Assembly: GCF_900113315.1 (NCBI RefSeq)
Contig: NZ_FOZG01000003.1
Location: 124,001-188,000, forward strand
DNA: 64,000 nt
Direction of reading: 5' to 3'
Source of the DNA: Sphingomonas jatrophae
GTDB lineage: Bacteria > Pseudomonadota > Alphaproteobacteria > Sphingomonadales > Sphingomonadaceae
This document shows, in pieces, positions 8,691 through 18,500 of the stretch (the first letter of the stretch is position 1; each line of letters opens with the position of its first letter). The notes under the pieces were generated by a model. The model ran no database searches. It was not told the DNA's origin and was given only the letters and a program-made list of their open reading frames with translations. Both the position numbers and the translations under genes were made by a program.

Positions 8691-10184
8691 TCAGGCCTTT
8701 TTCGGGATCCGCGCCACCAGCCGGAGCGATGCGGAGAGTTCCTCCATCTGCAACCATGGCCGCAGATAGGCGACGGCATTGTAGGAGCCCGGCGCACCCG
8801 GCACCGGCGTCACCTCCACCCGCGCTTCGCGCAGCGGGAATTTGGCGCGGATCTGCTGGCCGCCGCCCTCCGCCGCGTTGACGTAGTTCAGGATCCAACG
8901 GTTCAGCCAGCCCGACACGTCCTCGGCCTCCATGAAGGAGCCGATCTTGTCGCGCGCCATCACTTTTAAGTAATGGGCAAAACGCGACGAGGCGAGGATG
9001 TAGGGCAGCCGCGCGGAGATAGCCGCATTCTCGGTCGCTTCCGGGCGATCATATTTCTTCGGCTTCTGCGTCGTCTGCGCGCCGAAGAAGACCGCGTAAT
9101 CGGTATTCTTGTAGTGCGACAGCGGCAGGAAGCCGAGATCGGACAATTCCTTTTCCCGACGCGAGGTGATCGCGATCTCGGTCGGGCATTGCTCGGACAT
9201 GTCACCGTCGTCCGAGCGGAACAGGTGCGTCGGCAGGTTGCTCACCTTGCCGCCGCCCTCGGCCCCGCGGATCGCGGTCGTCCAGCCACTCTCGGCAAAG
9301 GCGTTGGTCATCCGAGCGCCGAGCGCATAGGCCGCGTTCATCCAGCAATAATCGTCATGCTTCAGCGCGCGCGGCGTGCCATCGGCCGATTTCGGCGCTT
9401 CCTCGAAGGCGAAATCGTCGATGCGCTTGGTGTCCTCGCCATAAGGCTGGCGGGCGAGGACGCGGGGCATCGTCAGCGTGACGAAACGCGAATCCTCCGA
9501 CTCCCGGAAGGACCGCCACTTGGTATATTCCGCCGACTGGAACTTCTCGCCCAGATCCCGCGGACGCGACAGCTCCTCGAACGTGTCGAAGCCGAACATC
9601 TGCGGACCGGCGGCCGCGATGAAGGGCGCGAACGCTGCCGCCGATACGCTGGACAGATTGCGCAGCAGCTCGACATCTTCCTGGCCGGCGCCGAAATAGT
9701 AATCGCCGATCAGGGCGCCATAAGGCTCGCCGCCCGGGGTGCCGAACTCGTTTTCGTAGATCTTCTTGAACAAGGTGCTCTGGTCGAACTCGGTCGCGCG
9801 CTCCAGATCACGCGCCAGCTCGCGCTTGCTCGCGTTGATGATGCGGATCTTGAGGTCGCGGCCCGTCTCGCTGTTCATCACGAGATAGCGGACGCCGCGC
9901 CAGCTGCCCTCCAGCGCCTTGAACTTCTCGTCGTGCATGATCGCGGCCAGCTGCTCGGACAGCTGGCGGTCGATCGCGGCGATCGCATCGCGCATCGTAA
10001 CGGTGAAGTTGCGCGAATAGGTGACGGTGCCGGCCATCGCCTCGTCAGTGAAGGCGCGCAGCAGTTCGGCCACCTGATCGGGCTCGGTCTGGCGGGTGGC
10101 ACCGATCGCCTGGTCGAGCAGGCTCTTGCCCTCGGTGACGGTGGTCGTCGTCGCAGGTGCGGCGCTGCGATTGATGTCGCTCAT
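8691..10184 (-). CDS. tssC: T6SS contractile sheath large subunit TssC
   Basis: A 497-residue EvpB/VipB family protein, the outer sheath subunit which pairs with TssB. Seen: [91 protein letters not shown] and the C-terminal [17 protein letters not shown]. The ATG at 10184 comes four bases after the tssB stop. A Thr/Ala-rich N-terminus ([16 protein letters not shown]) carries the segment likely used for subunit interlocking. Confidence 0.97.
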   Translation of the reverse strand: MSDINRSAAPATTTTVTEGKSLLDQAIGATRQTEPDQVAELLRAFTDEAMAGTVTYSRNFTVTMRDAIAAIDRQLSEQLAAIMHDEKFKALEGSWRGVRYLVMNSETGRDLKIRIINASKRELARDLERATEFDQSTLFKKIYENEFGTPGGEPYGALIGDYYFGAGQEDVELLRNLSSVSAAAFAPFIAAAGPQMFGFDTFEELSRPRDLGEKFQSAEYTKWRSFRESEDSRFVTLTMPRVLARQPYGEDTKRIDDFAFEEAPKSADGTPRALKHDDYCWMNAAYALGARMTNAFAESGWTTAIRGAEGGGKVSNLPTHLFRSDDGDMSEQCPTEIAITSRREKELSDLGFLPLSHYKNTDYAVFFGAQTTQKPKKYDRPEATENAAISARLPYILASSRFAHYLKVMARDKIGSFMEAEDVSGWLNRWILNYVNAAEGGGQQIRAKFPLREARVEVTPVPGAPGSYNAVAYLRPWLQMEELSASLRLVARIPKKA

Positions 10185-10188
10185 CGGA

Positions 10189-10737
10189 TCACTCCCCCCG
10201 CGGCGCTTGCGGCGCTTCGGGCGCGCCTGCCGCCTGCTCGCCATCGCGCGAGAGCTCACTGCGCAGGGCGGCAAGCTGGCCGCTATCCTGCAGGATCTGC
10301 TCCAGCAGCGTTTCCAGCTGCTCGGAGCCGTCGGCCTTCGCCATCAGATCGCGCAGCTTGGTGCGCGTCTCCATCAGCCGGCGCAGCGGCTCCACCTGCT
10401 GAACGACGCGGCCGGGCTCGAAATCCTCGATGGACTTGAACTGCAGCTCGACCGGCATGGTGCTGCCGTCGCCCTTCAGCTTGTTCTCGACGCGCAGTTT
10501 CAGGCCGGGCGACATGCGCTGCATCACCTGATCGAAATTGTCGCGGTCGATCTGGATGAACTTGCGATCACGCAGCGGCTTCAGCGGCTCGGTCGGGTCG
10601 CCCGAGAAATCGCCCATCACGCCCATGACGAAGGGCAGCTCCTTCACCTCGACCGCACCCTCGGTCTCGACATCGTAGGTGATGTGGACACGCGGCTTGC
10701 GGACGCGCTTCAGCTTGTCATGAACGCTCTCGACCAT
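10189..10737 (-). CDS. tssB: T6SS contractile sheath small subunit TssB
   Basis: A 182-residue VipA/ImpB family protein. Seen: the N-terminal [51 protein letters not shown] and [16 protein letters not shown]. It forms the inner part of the contractile sheath with TssC and is the probable partner of TagJ. Eleven bases separate it from the tssA stop, with a GGGGAAA ribosome site before the ATG. Confidence 0.97.
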   Translation of the reverse strand: MVESVHDKLKRVRKPRVHITYDVETEGAVEVKELPFVMGVMGDFSGDPTEPLKPLRDRKFIQIDRDNFDQVMQRMSPGLKLRVENKLKGDGSTMPVELQFKSIEDFEPGRVVQQVEPLRRLMETRTKLRDLMAKADGSEQLETLLEQILQDSGQLAALRSELSRDGEQAAGAPEAPQAPRGE

Positions 10738-10748
10738 GTTTCCCCGTC

Positions 10749-11897
10749 CTAAAAGTCGTTGCCCTCACCCGCCGCACCGCTGATGCCGGCACGCAACAGA
10801 AACAGGGCGCGCTGCTCGCCATCGGGCAGCAGCTCCGCCAGCAGCGCATCCATCGTCAGGTTCGCCCGGCGCACCACGTCCCGCAAGCTATGCCCCACCA
10901 ACGATTGAGGTTCGTTTCGGTCAAAGAACGCAGCGACCTCCAAGAGGGTTGCAAGCGCTTTTTCCCGGGTCATCGGCGCCTCGGCCGGCGGCGGAGCGGC
11001 CACAATCGGCTGGGCTGGAACGAGCGGTTCAGGCTCGCTGTCCGCCGGATCCGCCGCCTCGGGGGCTACCGGCATCTCGGCTGGGGTTTCCTCCGCAGCC
11101 GGCTCGTGCCGATGCGCGCGCAGCAGCGCGGCGGCATCCTCCAGCGGACGGGCAACCTGGGTGCCGAAGCGGCCGAACGGAGCACGCGCATCGATCGCGG
11201 TCATCAGCCGGTCGAGCGCCGCCAGCGCGTCGGCAATGGCCTGCGCCGTCTCCTCCGCGAACGTGTCGGAGGCGCGGGCGATCGCATCTTCCATCGCCGC
11301 CATTCGCGTGCGGCGGCGCTCGGCCAGCTGCTCGGCGACATCCGGATCGTCGTGCCGCGTGCTCTGCGCCCGGATCGCCTCGATCGTCCAGAGCGCGACC
11401 GCAGTGTCGCCGCCGTCGCTCAGCGGCAGCAGCTTGATCGGCTGCAGGAGCATGCCCGTATCACCCGAGCCGAACAGCCCGAAGAGCGGCTGGACGCGCG
11501 TCTCGACGCCCTCCTCATCCTCCTGCGGGTAGAGGCCCTGATCCCAATAACGCTCGACCAGACCGGCTAGCAGCGCGAAGCCGGCGGCGAGACCGGGGAA
11601 GCCATCCGTCCGCAGCCACGCCTCGGTCAGCCATGCGGCGACCTGGAGATCCTTGGCCTCCTCGGACAGGAGCCGCCGCCCACCATCGACGACCGTCTGC
11701 CAGGAGCGCAGGCCCGCCAGCAGCGGCGCCGCATCGGGATCGCCCGAGGTCAAGGCATCGCGCTCCGCCACGCGCGCTTCGCTGCGCGCGTCCTTGATCG
11801 CGAGGTACAGGCCGGGCTGCGCGCCGCTGCGCACGTCGTGGCCGACGCCGCCGTCCAGCGGGGCGAGCAGTGCTTCGACGCCCAGGCGATCGTCCAT
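10749..11897 (-). CDS. tssA: T6SS protein TssA
   Basis: A 382-residue ImpA family protein that primes tail polymerisation or caps the distal end. Seen: the N-terminal ImpA domain with [41 protein letters not shown] and [14 protein letters not shown], a Pro/Ala/Glu-rich linker around residues 265-300, and a short C-terminal helical domain ([18 protein letters not shown]). The ATG at 11897 has a GGAGG site ten bases upstream; a TTG three codons earlier is rejected. It is the first gene of the minus-strand operon and is divergent from the kinase gene. Confidence 0.92.
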   Translation of the reverse strand: MDDRLGVEALLAPLDGGVGHDVRSGAQPGLYLAIKDARSEARVAERDALTSGDPDAAPLLAGLRSWQTVVDGGRRLLSEEAKDLQVAAWLTEAWLRTDGFPGLAAGFALLAGLVERYWDQGLYPQEDEEGVETRVQPLFGLFGSGDTGMLLQPIKLLPLSDGGDTAVALWTIEAIRAQSTRHDDPDVAEQLAERRRTRMAAMEDAIARASDTFAEETAQAIADALAALDRLMTAIDARAPFGRFGTQVARPLEDAAALLRAHRHEPAAEETPAEMPVAPEAADPADSEPEPLVPAQPIVAAPPPAEAPMTREKALATLLEVAAFFDRNEPQSLVGHSLRDVVRRANLTMDALLAELLPDGEQRALFLLRAGISGAAGEGNDF

Positions 11898-12034
11898 GCG
11901 GTTCAAACCTCCGGTCGCGTCTCGCTTACCCGCCTATGCGGCGTCGCCTGACGGCGTCAAGCGCGCCCGCGCTGGCAAAGGGGCAATCGCGCTGGTAACC
12001 GTGCGCCCGGCTGCGGGCACAAGAGGGGCTAAGC

Positions 12035-13876
12035 GTGCTTGAACTGGTCGGTCGCTATCGCATCCTGGAGCAGATCGGCGAAGGCGCGATGGCCGACGTC
12101 TATCGCGCTTACGATCCGCACATCGATCGCCCGCTCGTCGTGAAGGTGTTGAAGGCGGAATATCGTCAGGATCGCGAATATTCGATCCGCTTCCTGCGCG
12201 AGGCGCGCGCGGCAGGCGCCCTCTCCCATCCCGGCATCGTCACCATCTTCGACGTTGGCGAGATCGATGGTTACCCCTTCATTGTCATGGAATATCTCGA
12301 CGGCGAGCCGCTGTCCGAGGTGATGAAGGCGGGCAGCCTGCCGCCCGCCGACGTGATCTCGATCGGCATGCAGCTGGCCGCCGCGCTCGGCTATGCGCAT
12401 GCGCAGGGCGTCGTCCACCGCGACGTGAAGCCTTCAAACGTGATCGTCTCGCCCGATCGCAAGACGGTGAAGCTGCTCGATTTCGGCATCGCGCGCGTGG
12501 CCGAAGGCGACCTGTTCGAGCAGGAAGCGCTGAAGACGCAGATCGGCCAGGTGGTCGGCACCCCGCGCTACATGAGCCCGGAGCAGGCGCTCGGCCGCGA
12601 TCTCGACGGGCGGTCGGACATCTTCTCGCTCGGCGTGGTGCTTTACGAGCTCGCCTCGGGCCGCCGCGCCTTCCCTGCCGCCAATGCCGCGACGCTCGCC
12701 GCGCAGATCGCGCAGGCCGATCCGGAGCCGATGGCCAAGGTGGCGCCCGACGTGCCGCGCGGCCTTCAGTTCATCATCGGCAAGGCGATGAGCCGCGATC
12801 CCGCGCAGCGCTTCGCCGACGGCTACCGGATGAGCGAGGCGCTACGCCGCGAACTGTCGGTCAGCCGCACCGTCGCGCAGGAGGCCGCTGCGCGGCACGA
12901 TTACGTCTCCTTCGCGGTCAAGCTCGCTGCGCTGCTGACGCTGATCACCGCGGCGGTGCTGGCCGCATCGGTGCTGACCGCCGTCGTCGCCCAGCGGCGG
13001 GCCATGCGCGACGTGGCGCTCGCCTCCGGTCAGGCGATCTCCTCCTTCGTCGCCAACAATGCGGCGCTGCGGGCGGTGGACAATGCCGCGCTGCCGCCCG
13101 AGGCGCAGGACTGGTTGCCGGTCGAGGTGTTCGTCCGCTCCGCGTCGGCGGATCGCGGCATTCGCGGCATCACCGTGGTCGATGCCGCGGGGATCGTCCG
13201 CGCGGCGAGCCAGGAGACGCGCGTCGGCCAGCCCTACCGCGCGCCGCTGAACGAGGAGCAGGTGTCGCGCCGCGGCGACATCGCGGTCACCGAAGTCGAG
13301 GGGGGCGACGCCTTCCGCTTCGTCCGGCCGATCACCTATGCCGGCCGCGGCTTCGGCAAGGTCGACGTGGCGGTGGATGCGACGGCGCTGCATGCCGCGT
13401 CGCGCACGTCGGAACTGGCGCTGCTGCTCGTCTCCATCGTCACGTTGCTATCGGTCGGCGCAGCCGCCTACCTGAGCGGCCGGATGCTTAAATCGCCGAT
13501 TGAGCGGCTCCGCGAGGCGCTGTTGGAGATTGCCCGCGGCAACCTCGACTTCCGCATCTCGCACCACCGCAAGGACGAGTTCGGTGAGCTGTTCGAGGGC
13601 GTGAACATGGTCGCACAGAGCATGGAGGAACGGCTGAGCTCGGTCGAGGCGATGCTGCTCGACGTGCCAGCGCCGCCGCCAGTGCGGACGGAAGAGGCTC
13701 CGAAGCCTGAGACCGTGACGCTGCAGCAGGTGGAGGGCGCCCGCGCGCCCATCCCGCCCCAGTCGGCCGACCCGGACGACGCCGAAGCGCCGCCGACCGA
13801 GCGGGTCCGCACCTGGGCGCATGACGAGGATGAGGACAGCACGGTCACGGGCGACCTGCCCGACAACCGCTTCTAA
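12035..13876 (+). CDS. Transmembrane Ser/Thr protein kinase (PpkA-like) with periplasmic sensor and HAMP domains
   Basis: A 613-residue protein with GTG start. Residues 8-270 are a Hanks-type kinase: glycine loop IGEGAMADVY (14-23), Lys37, HRDVKPSN (128-135), DFG (149-151), GTPRYMSPEQ. A first membrane helix follows at about 292-318, then a periplasmic segment of about 140 residues resembling a single Cache/PAS-like sensor (RGITVVDAAGIVRAASQE), a second helix at 460-481, a HAMP domain (SGRMLKSPIERLREALLEIARG, about 482-533) and a Pro/Glu-rich tail. T6SS PpkA kinases phosphorylate Thr to recruit the FHA protein. Known PpkA proteins usually carry other C-terminal domains, so this layout is unusual. 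It is divergent from tssA. Confidence 0.88.
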   Translation: MLELVGRYRILEQIGEGAMADVYRAYDPHIDRPLVVKVLKAEYRQDREYSIRFLREARAAGALSHPGIVTIFDVGEIDGYPFIVMEYLDGEPLSEVMKAGSLPPADVISIGMQLAAALGYAHAQGVVHRDVKPSNVIVSPDRKTVKLLDFGIARVAEGDLFEQEALKTQIGQVVGTPRYMSPEQALGRDLDGRSDIFSLGVVLYELASGRRAFPAANAATLAAQIAQADPEPMAKVAPDVPRGLQFIIGKAMSRDPAQRFADGYRMSEALRRELSVSRTVAQEAAARHDYVSFAVKLAALLTLITAAVLAASVLTAVVAQRRAMRDVALASGQAISSFVANNAALRAVDNAALPPEAQDWLPVEVFVRSASADRGIRGITVVDAAGIVRAASQETRVGQPYRAPLNEEQVSRRGDIAVTEVEGGDAFRFVRPITYAGRGFGKVDVAVDATALHAASRTSELALLLVSIVTLLSVGAAAYLSGRMLKSPIERLREALLEIARGNLDFRISHHRKDEFGELFEGVNMVAQSMEERLSSVEAMLLDVPAPPPVRTEEAPKPETVTLQQVEGARAPIPPQSADPDDAEAPPTERVRTWAHDEDEDSTVTGDLPDNRF

Positions 13877-13884
13877 GGCCCGCG

Positions 13885-13902
13885 CCCGGCGTCAGCGCCG
13901 GG
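13885..13902. terminator. Hairpin between convergent kinase and LysM lipoprotein genes
   Basis: Perfect 6-bp arms CCCGGC / GCCGGG with a 6-base loop, starting nine bases after the kinase stop and overlapping the last codons of the convergent LysM gene. The position suggests a shared terminator; there is no T-run, so this is uncertain. Confidence 0.4.
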
Positions 13903-14716
13903 TGCGCACCGCTCCCTGGATGCGCCGCGCGCGGGCGAGATCGGCGGCGATCGCGCCGTTATTGGGATCGAGCCGCTGGGCGCGGGTCAGCCGCTCGACT
14001 GCGACGTTGATCTGCCCCGCGGTCATCCGCTCCAGACCCTGGCGACGCAGGCGCAGCGCCTCGGCCGGGTTGGTCATCGGGGCCGCTGCCGGCGCCGGTG
14101 TGCCCGCGGTTGCCGGTGCCGCCTCGCGCCGCGGAGTCCGGACGGGTGCGGTGCGCCGCGGCGCGGTGCCGCTGCGGCCGGGCTCACGCAGGCGGCCGGG
14201 GATCTGGATGATGTCGCCCGGCTTCAGCTTGTCCGCGGCGATCCCGCTGATGCGGGCAAGCGCGTAGAATTTGTACGAATCGCCAAGATAATCACGCGCC
14301 AGCGTGATGTAGGTGTCGCCAGGCTCGACGATATAGCTGAAGCTGCCGCGCGGCACGAGATCGTAGGGATTGCCCTCGATCGACCGGTGCAGCACCTCCG
14401 CCTGCCGCATGCCGGGAGACTCGGCCCGGAGCGCGGCGAGTTCGACGCGCGCCGTCTTCTCGTCACCCGCATTGAGCAGCTCGACCACCCGCGCCAGCCG
14501 CTGGGTCGGGTTCAGGCCCACCTGCGGCTGGATCGCCGGCTCGGCGGGGGCGGTGGATGGCGGCGGCGGTGGCGGCGCCTTGGACACGGGCGCCGGCCGC
14601 TCCTTCTCGCCGCACCCTGCCAGCGTGGCGAGCAGCGCCGCCGCCAGCGCGATGGCGGATACGCGCCGTCCGCCTTGCCGACCGCCGGAAACCATCATCG
14701 TCATCCAACACCCCAT
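13892..14716 (-). CDS. LysM-domain lipoprotein at the end of the tssK-L-M operon
   Basis: A 274-residue predicted lipoprotein: signal sequence with lipobox LAGC (Cys35), a Pro-rich spacer (residues 40-62), a helical segment TQRLARVVELLNAGDEKTARVEL, one LysM domain at about 127-174 (YIVEPGDTYITLARDYLG, KLKPGDIIQIP), a Pro/Arg/Ala linker and a TPR-like C-terminal part (AVERLTRAQRLDPNNGAIAAD). LysM binds peptidoglycan. It follows the phosphatase gene by 27 bp. The start is uncertain: several in-frame ATGs lie within eight codons. Because no tssJ is present, it could help anchor the membrane complex to the wall or outer membrane, but this is inference. Confidence 0.8.
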   Translation of the reverse strand: MGCWMTMMVSGGRQGGRRVSAIALAAALLATLAGCGEKERPAPVSKAPPPPPPSTAPAEPAIQPQVGLNPTQRLARVVELLNAGDEKTARVELAALRAESPGMRQAEVLHRSIEGNPYDLVPRGSFSYIVEPGDTYITLARDYLGDSYKFYALARISGIAADKLKPGDIIQIPGRLREPGRSGTAPRRTAPVRTPRREAAPATAGTPAPAAAPMTNPAEALRLRRQGLERMTAGQINVAVERLTRAQRLDPNNGAIAADLARARRIQGAVRTRR

Positions 14717-14743
14717 TCGAGAGAAACTCGCGCCCGGCCCCGC

Positions 14744-15523
14744 CTAGCGCAACCGCTGCAACGTGTCGTCCAGTGCCGGATCGGCACGGACGAGCACCAC
14801 GCTGACATTGTCCTTGCCGCCATGCTCCAGCGCCAGCTCGATCAGCCGGTCCGCCGCACCGTCGAGGCTCTGGCTGGTGGTCAGCACCTTGGCGATGGTC
14901 GCATCGTCCACCATGCCGGTCAGCCCGTCGGAGCAGAGCAGGAAGATGTCGCCGCCCTCGATCGGCCCGGTATGCACGTCCATCGCCAGCCGGTCGCTCA
15001 CCCCGACCGCGCGGGTGATGACGTTGGAGCGACCATAAGCGGACGCCTCCGCCCGGTTGAGCGCGCCGGAATCGATCAGTTCCTGCACCATGCTGTGATC
15101 GCGCGTGATCTGATCGAACCGCCCGTTTCTCAGCAGATAGCCGCGGCTGTCTCCCGCCCACAGACAGGCATAATGGCCGGCATAAGCGAGCAGCACGACG
15201 ATGGTCGATCCGATCACCGTGCCGGGTGCGGACAGGCGGGCATGGGCGACCAGCGTGCGATTCACCCGCTGCACCGTATCCTGCACGCTGTCGAGGAAGG
15301 CGAAGCCCGAATTCATCGGATCGATCGCGGTGAGGGCATCGACCAGCATCGTGCTGGCCATGTCCCCGCGCTGGTGCCCGCCCATCCCGTCCGCCACCGC
15401 CCAGAGACCAAGCCCGGTCAGGCCGAGCACGCGATCCTCGTTCAGCTTGCGCACCCGGCCGACATGCGTGCGCTCGACCGCCTCGAACTCGAGGTCGCGC
15501 CGGCCGCCACCGGATCCGCTCAC
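14744..15523 (-). CDS. PP2C-type Ser/Thr protein phosphatase (PppA-like)
   Basis: A 259-residue PPM/PP2C phosphatase. Metal-binding motifs are visible: RVRKLNEDRV, VADGMGGHQRGD, WAGDSRGYLLR, LLCSDGLTGMVDD and GGKDNVSVVLV. It should reverse the threonine phosphorylation made by the PpkA-like kinase and so switch the T6SS off. The GTG start at 15523 overlaps the tssM stop (GTGA), so translation is coupled to the membrane complex genes. A longer frame reaching to 16168 is a shadow of tssM. Confidence 0.92.
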   Translation of the reverse strand: MSGSGGGRRDLEFEAVERTHVGRVRKLNEDRVLGLTGLGLWAVADGMGGHQRGDMASTMLVDALTAIDPMNSGFAFLDSVQDTVQRVNRTLVAHARLSAPGTVIGSTIVVLLAYAGHYACLWAGDSRGYLLRNGRFDQITRDHSMVQELIDSGALNRAEASAYGRSNVITRAVGVSDRLAMDVHTGPIEGGDIFLLCSDGLTGMVDDATIAKVLTTSQSLDGAADRLIELALEHGGKDNVSVVLVRADPALDDTLQRLR

Positions 15524-18500
15524 AATCCGGCCGGACACTGGAAGGCCGTGAGTTCGGGCAGGCGGAAGGGGTTCGGGCCGGACAGCAGGCGGATGCGGAA
15601 CGCCGCATCGGCGCCCCCCTCGGCCACGGTGACGACCAGACCGCTGTTCGTCACGTTGCTGACCGGATAGCTGCGCAGGAAGCGGAACAGCGCCCAGTCC
15701 CCGCTCCACTGGCGGATGCTGGGCGTGGCCGAGCCGCTGCGCTGCACGCTCAGCGTCACGCCCGGCGCGTTGCCGGGCCAGCGCAGCTCGACCCCGCGGC
15801 GGTTGACCCGGTCGAACGCGGCCGGCGCGCCGTCCACCGTCAGCGTGATCGCGGTCGCATCGCCACCGACGCGCAGCGGCTCGATCAGGAAGCGCAGGTT
15901 CGGGCGGATATCGCCCGGCTTGAAGAAGACGTCGCGGATACGCCCCGCGCGGCTCAGCTGCGCCACCGTCTGCGGCGACAGGCCGAGCGCGCGCCCGGAC
16001 GAAGTCAGCGCCCAATTGCGCCGCGTCGTGTCGATCTGCCCGGCGAGATTGGCGGTGACGAAGGCGTCGATCAGGCCGCTCGGCCGGAACAGGCGGCTGA
16101 AATCGTCTATCGTCGTCTCGCGCGGGGAAGCGCGGAAGGGGAAGCCCTGCGCCAGGATGCTGCGGCATTCGGGGCCGAGCTGCGCCGAATATTGGCTGCG
16201 GATGCCCGCCCGCACGTCGCGGTTGAGCTGCGCGGTGGAGGCGGTGACGAAGCCGTTGAACAGGCGGCCCGCCGCAGGGGGCATCGTCGCCGCGACCTGC
16301 CCCAGCCGGGCCGTCGCCGCCATCGCGCTGGCCGAACGATCGCGCTGGAGCAGCGGGTCGCCGAGACCGGCGGCGGAGCGGGCCGCGGTGCCGGTATCGC
16401 CCACCGCCGTCAGTGCGTTCAGTGCGTCATCGATGGGTGCCGGGCCGGTTGCCGGATTCATCTCGCGCAGCCAGCGGAAATGGTCGACCACCTCGTCGAG
16501 CGGCCCTGGAGGGCCGGGCGGCGCGCTGCCCGCGGCGGAGCCGACCTGATCGGCGCGTTGCAGGCCGCGATAGATGCTGCGGGAGAAGATCGCTCCCACG
16601 CGCAGCGCCGAGGCGCCGCGGCCCTTGCGCAGCGACGGCGGCGTCAGGTTCGTCTCGTCCGCCCAGGAGGAGAAGAGCGCCTTGACCGGCGAGGGCGGGC
16701 GCACGGCCATGCGCAACCGCTCGTCCATCGGCAGTTCGCCGCTGACGACGACATCGTCGATCGTCTCATCCCAGCGGCGCGTGAAATCCGCCAGGTAGGT
16801 GGTCAGGAGCGCATCCTTGGTCGCACCCGCGCGGCTGGCGAGCGGGCCGCCCCCGCTGGCGGCATTGCCCGTCACCCAGCCCTCGTCCGCCGCCTGTGCC
16901 GAATAGCGGCCGATGGCGGGCACGACCGACTGGTAGAAGAAGCGGCGGCGGAACATGCCGGGCACGCCCGCGGCGAGCGACTTGCCCGAACGCCGCGTAA
17001 ACAGGCGCGACGTGCCGACGCCCGGCACCGATGCCATCGTCCATTCGGGCAGGTTGCGTAAGCTGGGATCGGCCAGCATCTGCGCATAGACGCGCTCGCC
17101 CGGCCCGAGCGACGCCACGCGGGCGCGCGCATCGGCGATCAGCGTGGCGTTCAGCCGCGGTGCCTGGACCGGACCGGCGAGCAGCGTCGCCAGATGGCGG
17201 TGCAGCGCGGCGCGCGCGGGCGCCTGATCCTCACCCGGCAGGCGATCCGCCCAGTCATCGTCGAACGCGGCCAGGATGCCGCTGCGATCGAGCGGGGCGC
17301 CAGGTGCGCGACCGAGCATCAGGTACAGGCGCAGCGTCGCATAGATGGCCGCGCGATTGTCACGCCCCTCGGCCGGCGCTTCTCCCGCGAGTGCGGTCAG
17401 CCGATCCTCCAGTCCGAGCAGCAGGCGCGGCAGGAACTGGCGGTTGAGCAGGTTGCGATATGCCCCGTCCACCTGCGTGCGGAAGCTGCTCGCCCGGCCA
17501 ATGCCCCAGGAGAAGCCGGGCGACCGATCGTCGGGCGCGGCGGTGGAGGCGAAGGGCAGCGCACGCGCGGCCTCGAGCGGCTCGAGCACCTGGAGCACGT
17601 CGCTGTCGCTGACTGGCCCCTCGGGCAGCGCCGCCACCTGCTTGGCCAGCGCAGCAGAGCGGACGTCCAGCCGGTCGATCAAAGCGGCATTGCGGAAGTA
17701 GCTGAGCGTCCACAGGCCGGTGAGCAGCAGCGCCACCGCACCCACGCTGCCGAGGATGCCCAGTCGAACCAGCCGGGCCCGGGCCTCCGCCTTGGGATCT
17801 CGCCCGGCCAAGGCGGATTCGGGAAACACCACCTTGGCCAGCAGATCGCGCAGGAAATAGCTGCGCCCGCGCGGCGCCTCCGTCCGCCCCGAGGCGAGCG
17901 ACAGGCCGAAGCGGACGGAGAGCGCGCCCAGCAGCCGATCGATCGGCCGGCCGAACTGCGTCCCGCTGGTGAAATAGAAACCGCGCACGAACGGCCGCGG
18001 CTCATATTTGGTCTCGCGCGTGATCGTTGCGAGCAGGTGGCCGAGCGGCTGGCGGAGCGAGGCGAATTGCTGCGGGAAGGCGAAGATCAGCCCGCGGCGC
18101 ACCATGTCCTGCTCGCCCTGCACGCGCATCAGCACGCGCGCGTCGAGCCGCTCGACCAGCCGGTCGAAGGCGAGGTCCAGCGCGGCCGGGCTGCCCGGCG
18201 CCGCACCATCGGTGTCCGCGACCGGCCACGTCTCGCCCCACACCTGCTCCCGCTCATGCGCGGGCAGGTCGTCGAAGAATTCGGTGAAGCCGGCCAGCAG
18301 GTCGAGCTTGGTCAGCAGCACGTAGATCGGCGTGCGCACGCCAAAGGCCGCCTGCACCTCGTTGATGCGCGCGCGCACCGCACGGCCATGCGCCACCGCC
18401 GCACTCTCGTCCGCACCGGTCAGGTCGGTGACCGAGATGGCAACGATGATGCCGGTCACGGGCTGACGGGGGCGATATTTGCGCAGCAGGTCGAGCAGAC

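Noticed and set aside
11898-12034. Sigma-54 promoter between tssA and the kinase gene
   Set aside because: A GG...GC pattern is present, but spacing and flanking bases do not fit the -24/-12 consensus.
12035-13876. Sensor histidine kinase, suggested by the HAMP domain
   Set aside because: The catalytic motifs (HRDxKPSN, DFG, APE-like SPEQ) are Hanks-type Ser/Thr kinase and no H-box or ATPase N/G boxes are present.
14744-16168. Long version of the phosphatase gene reaching into tssM
   Set aside because: The N-terminal part is a frame-shifted tssM reading; the GTG at 15523 coupled to the tssM stop begins true phosphatase sequence.
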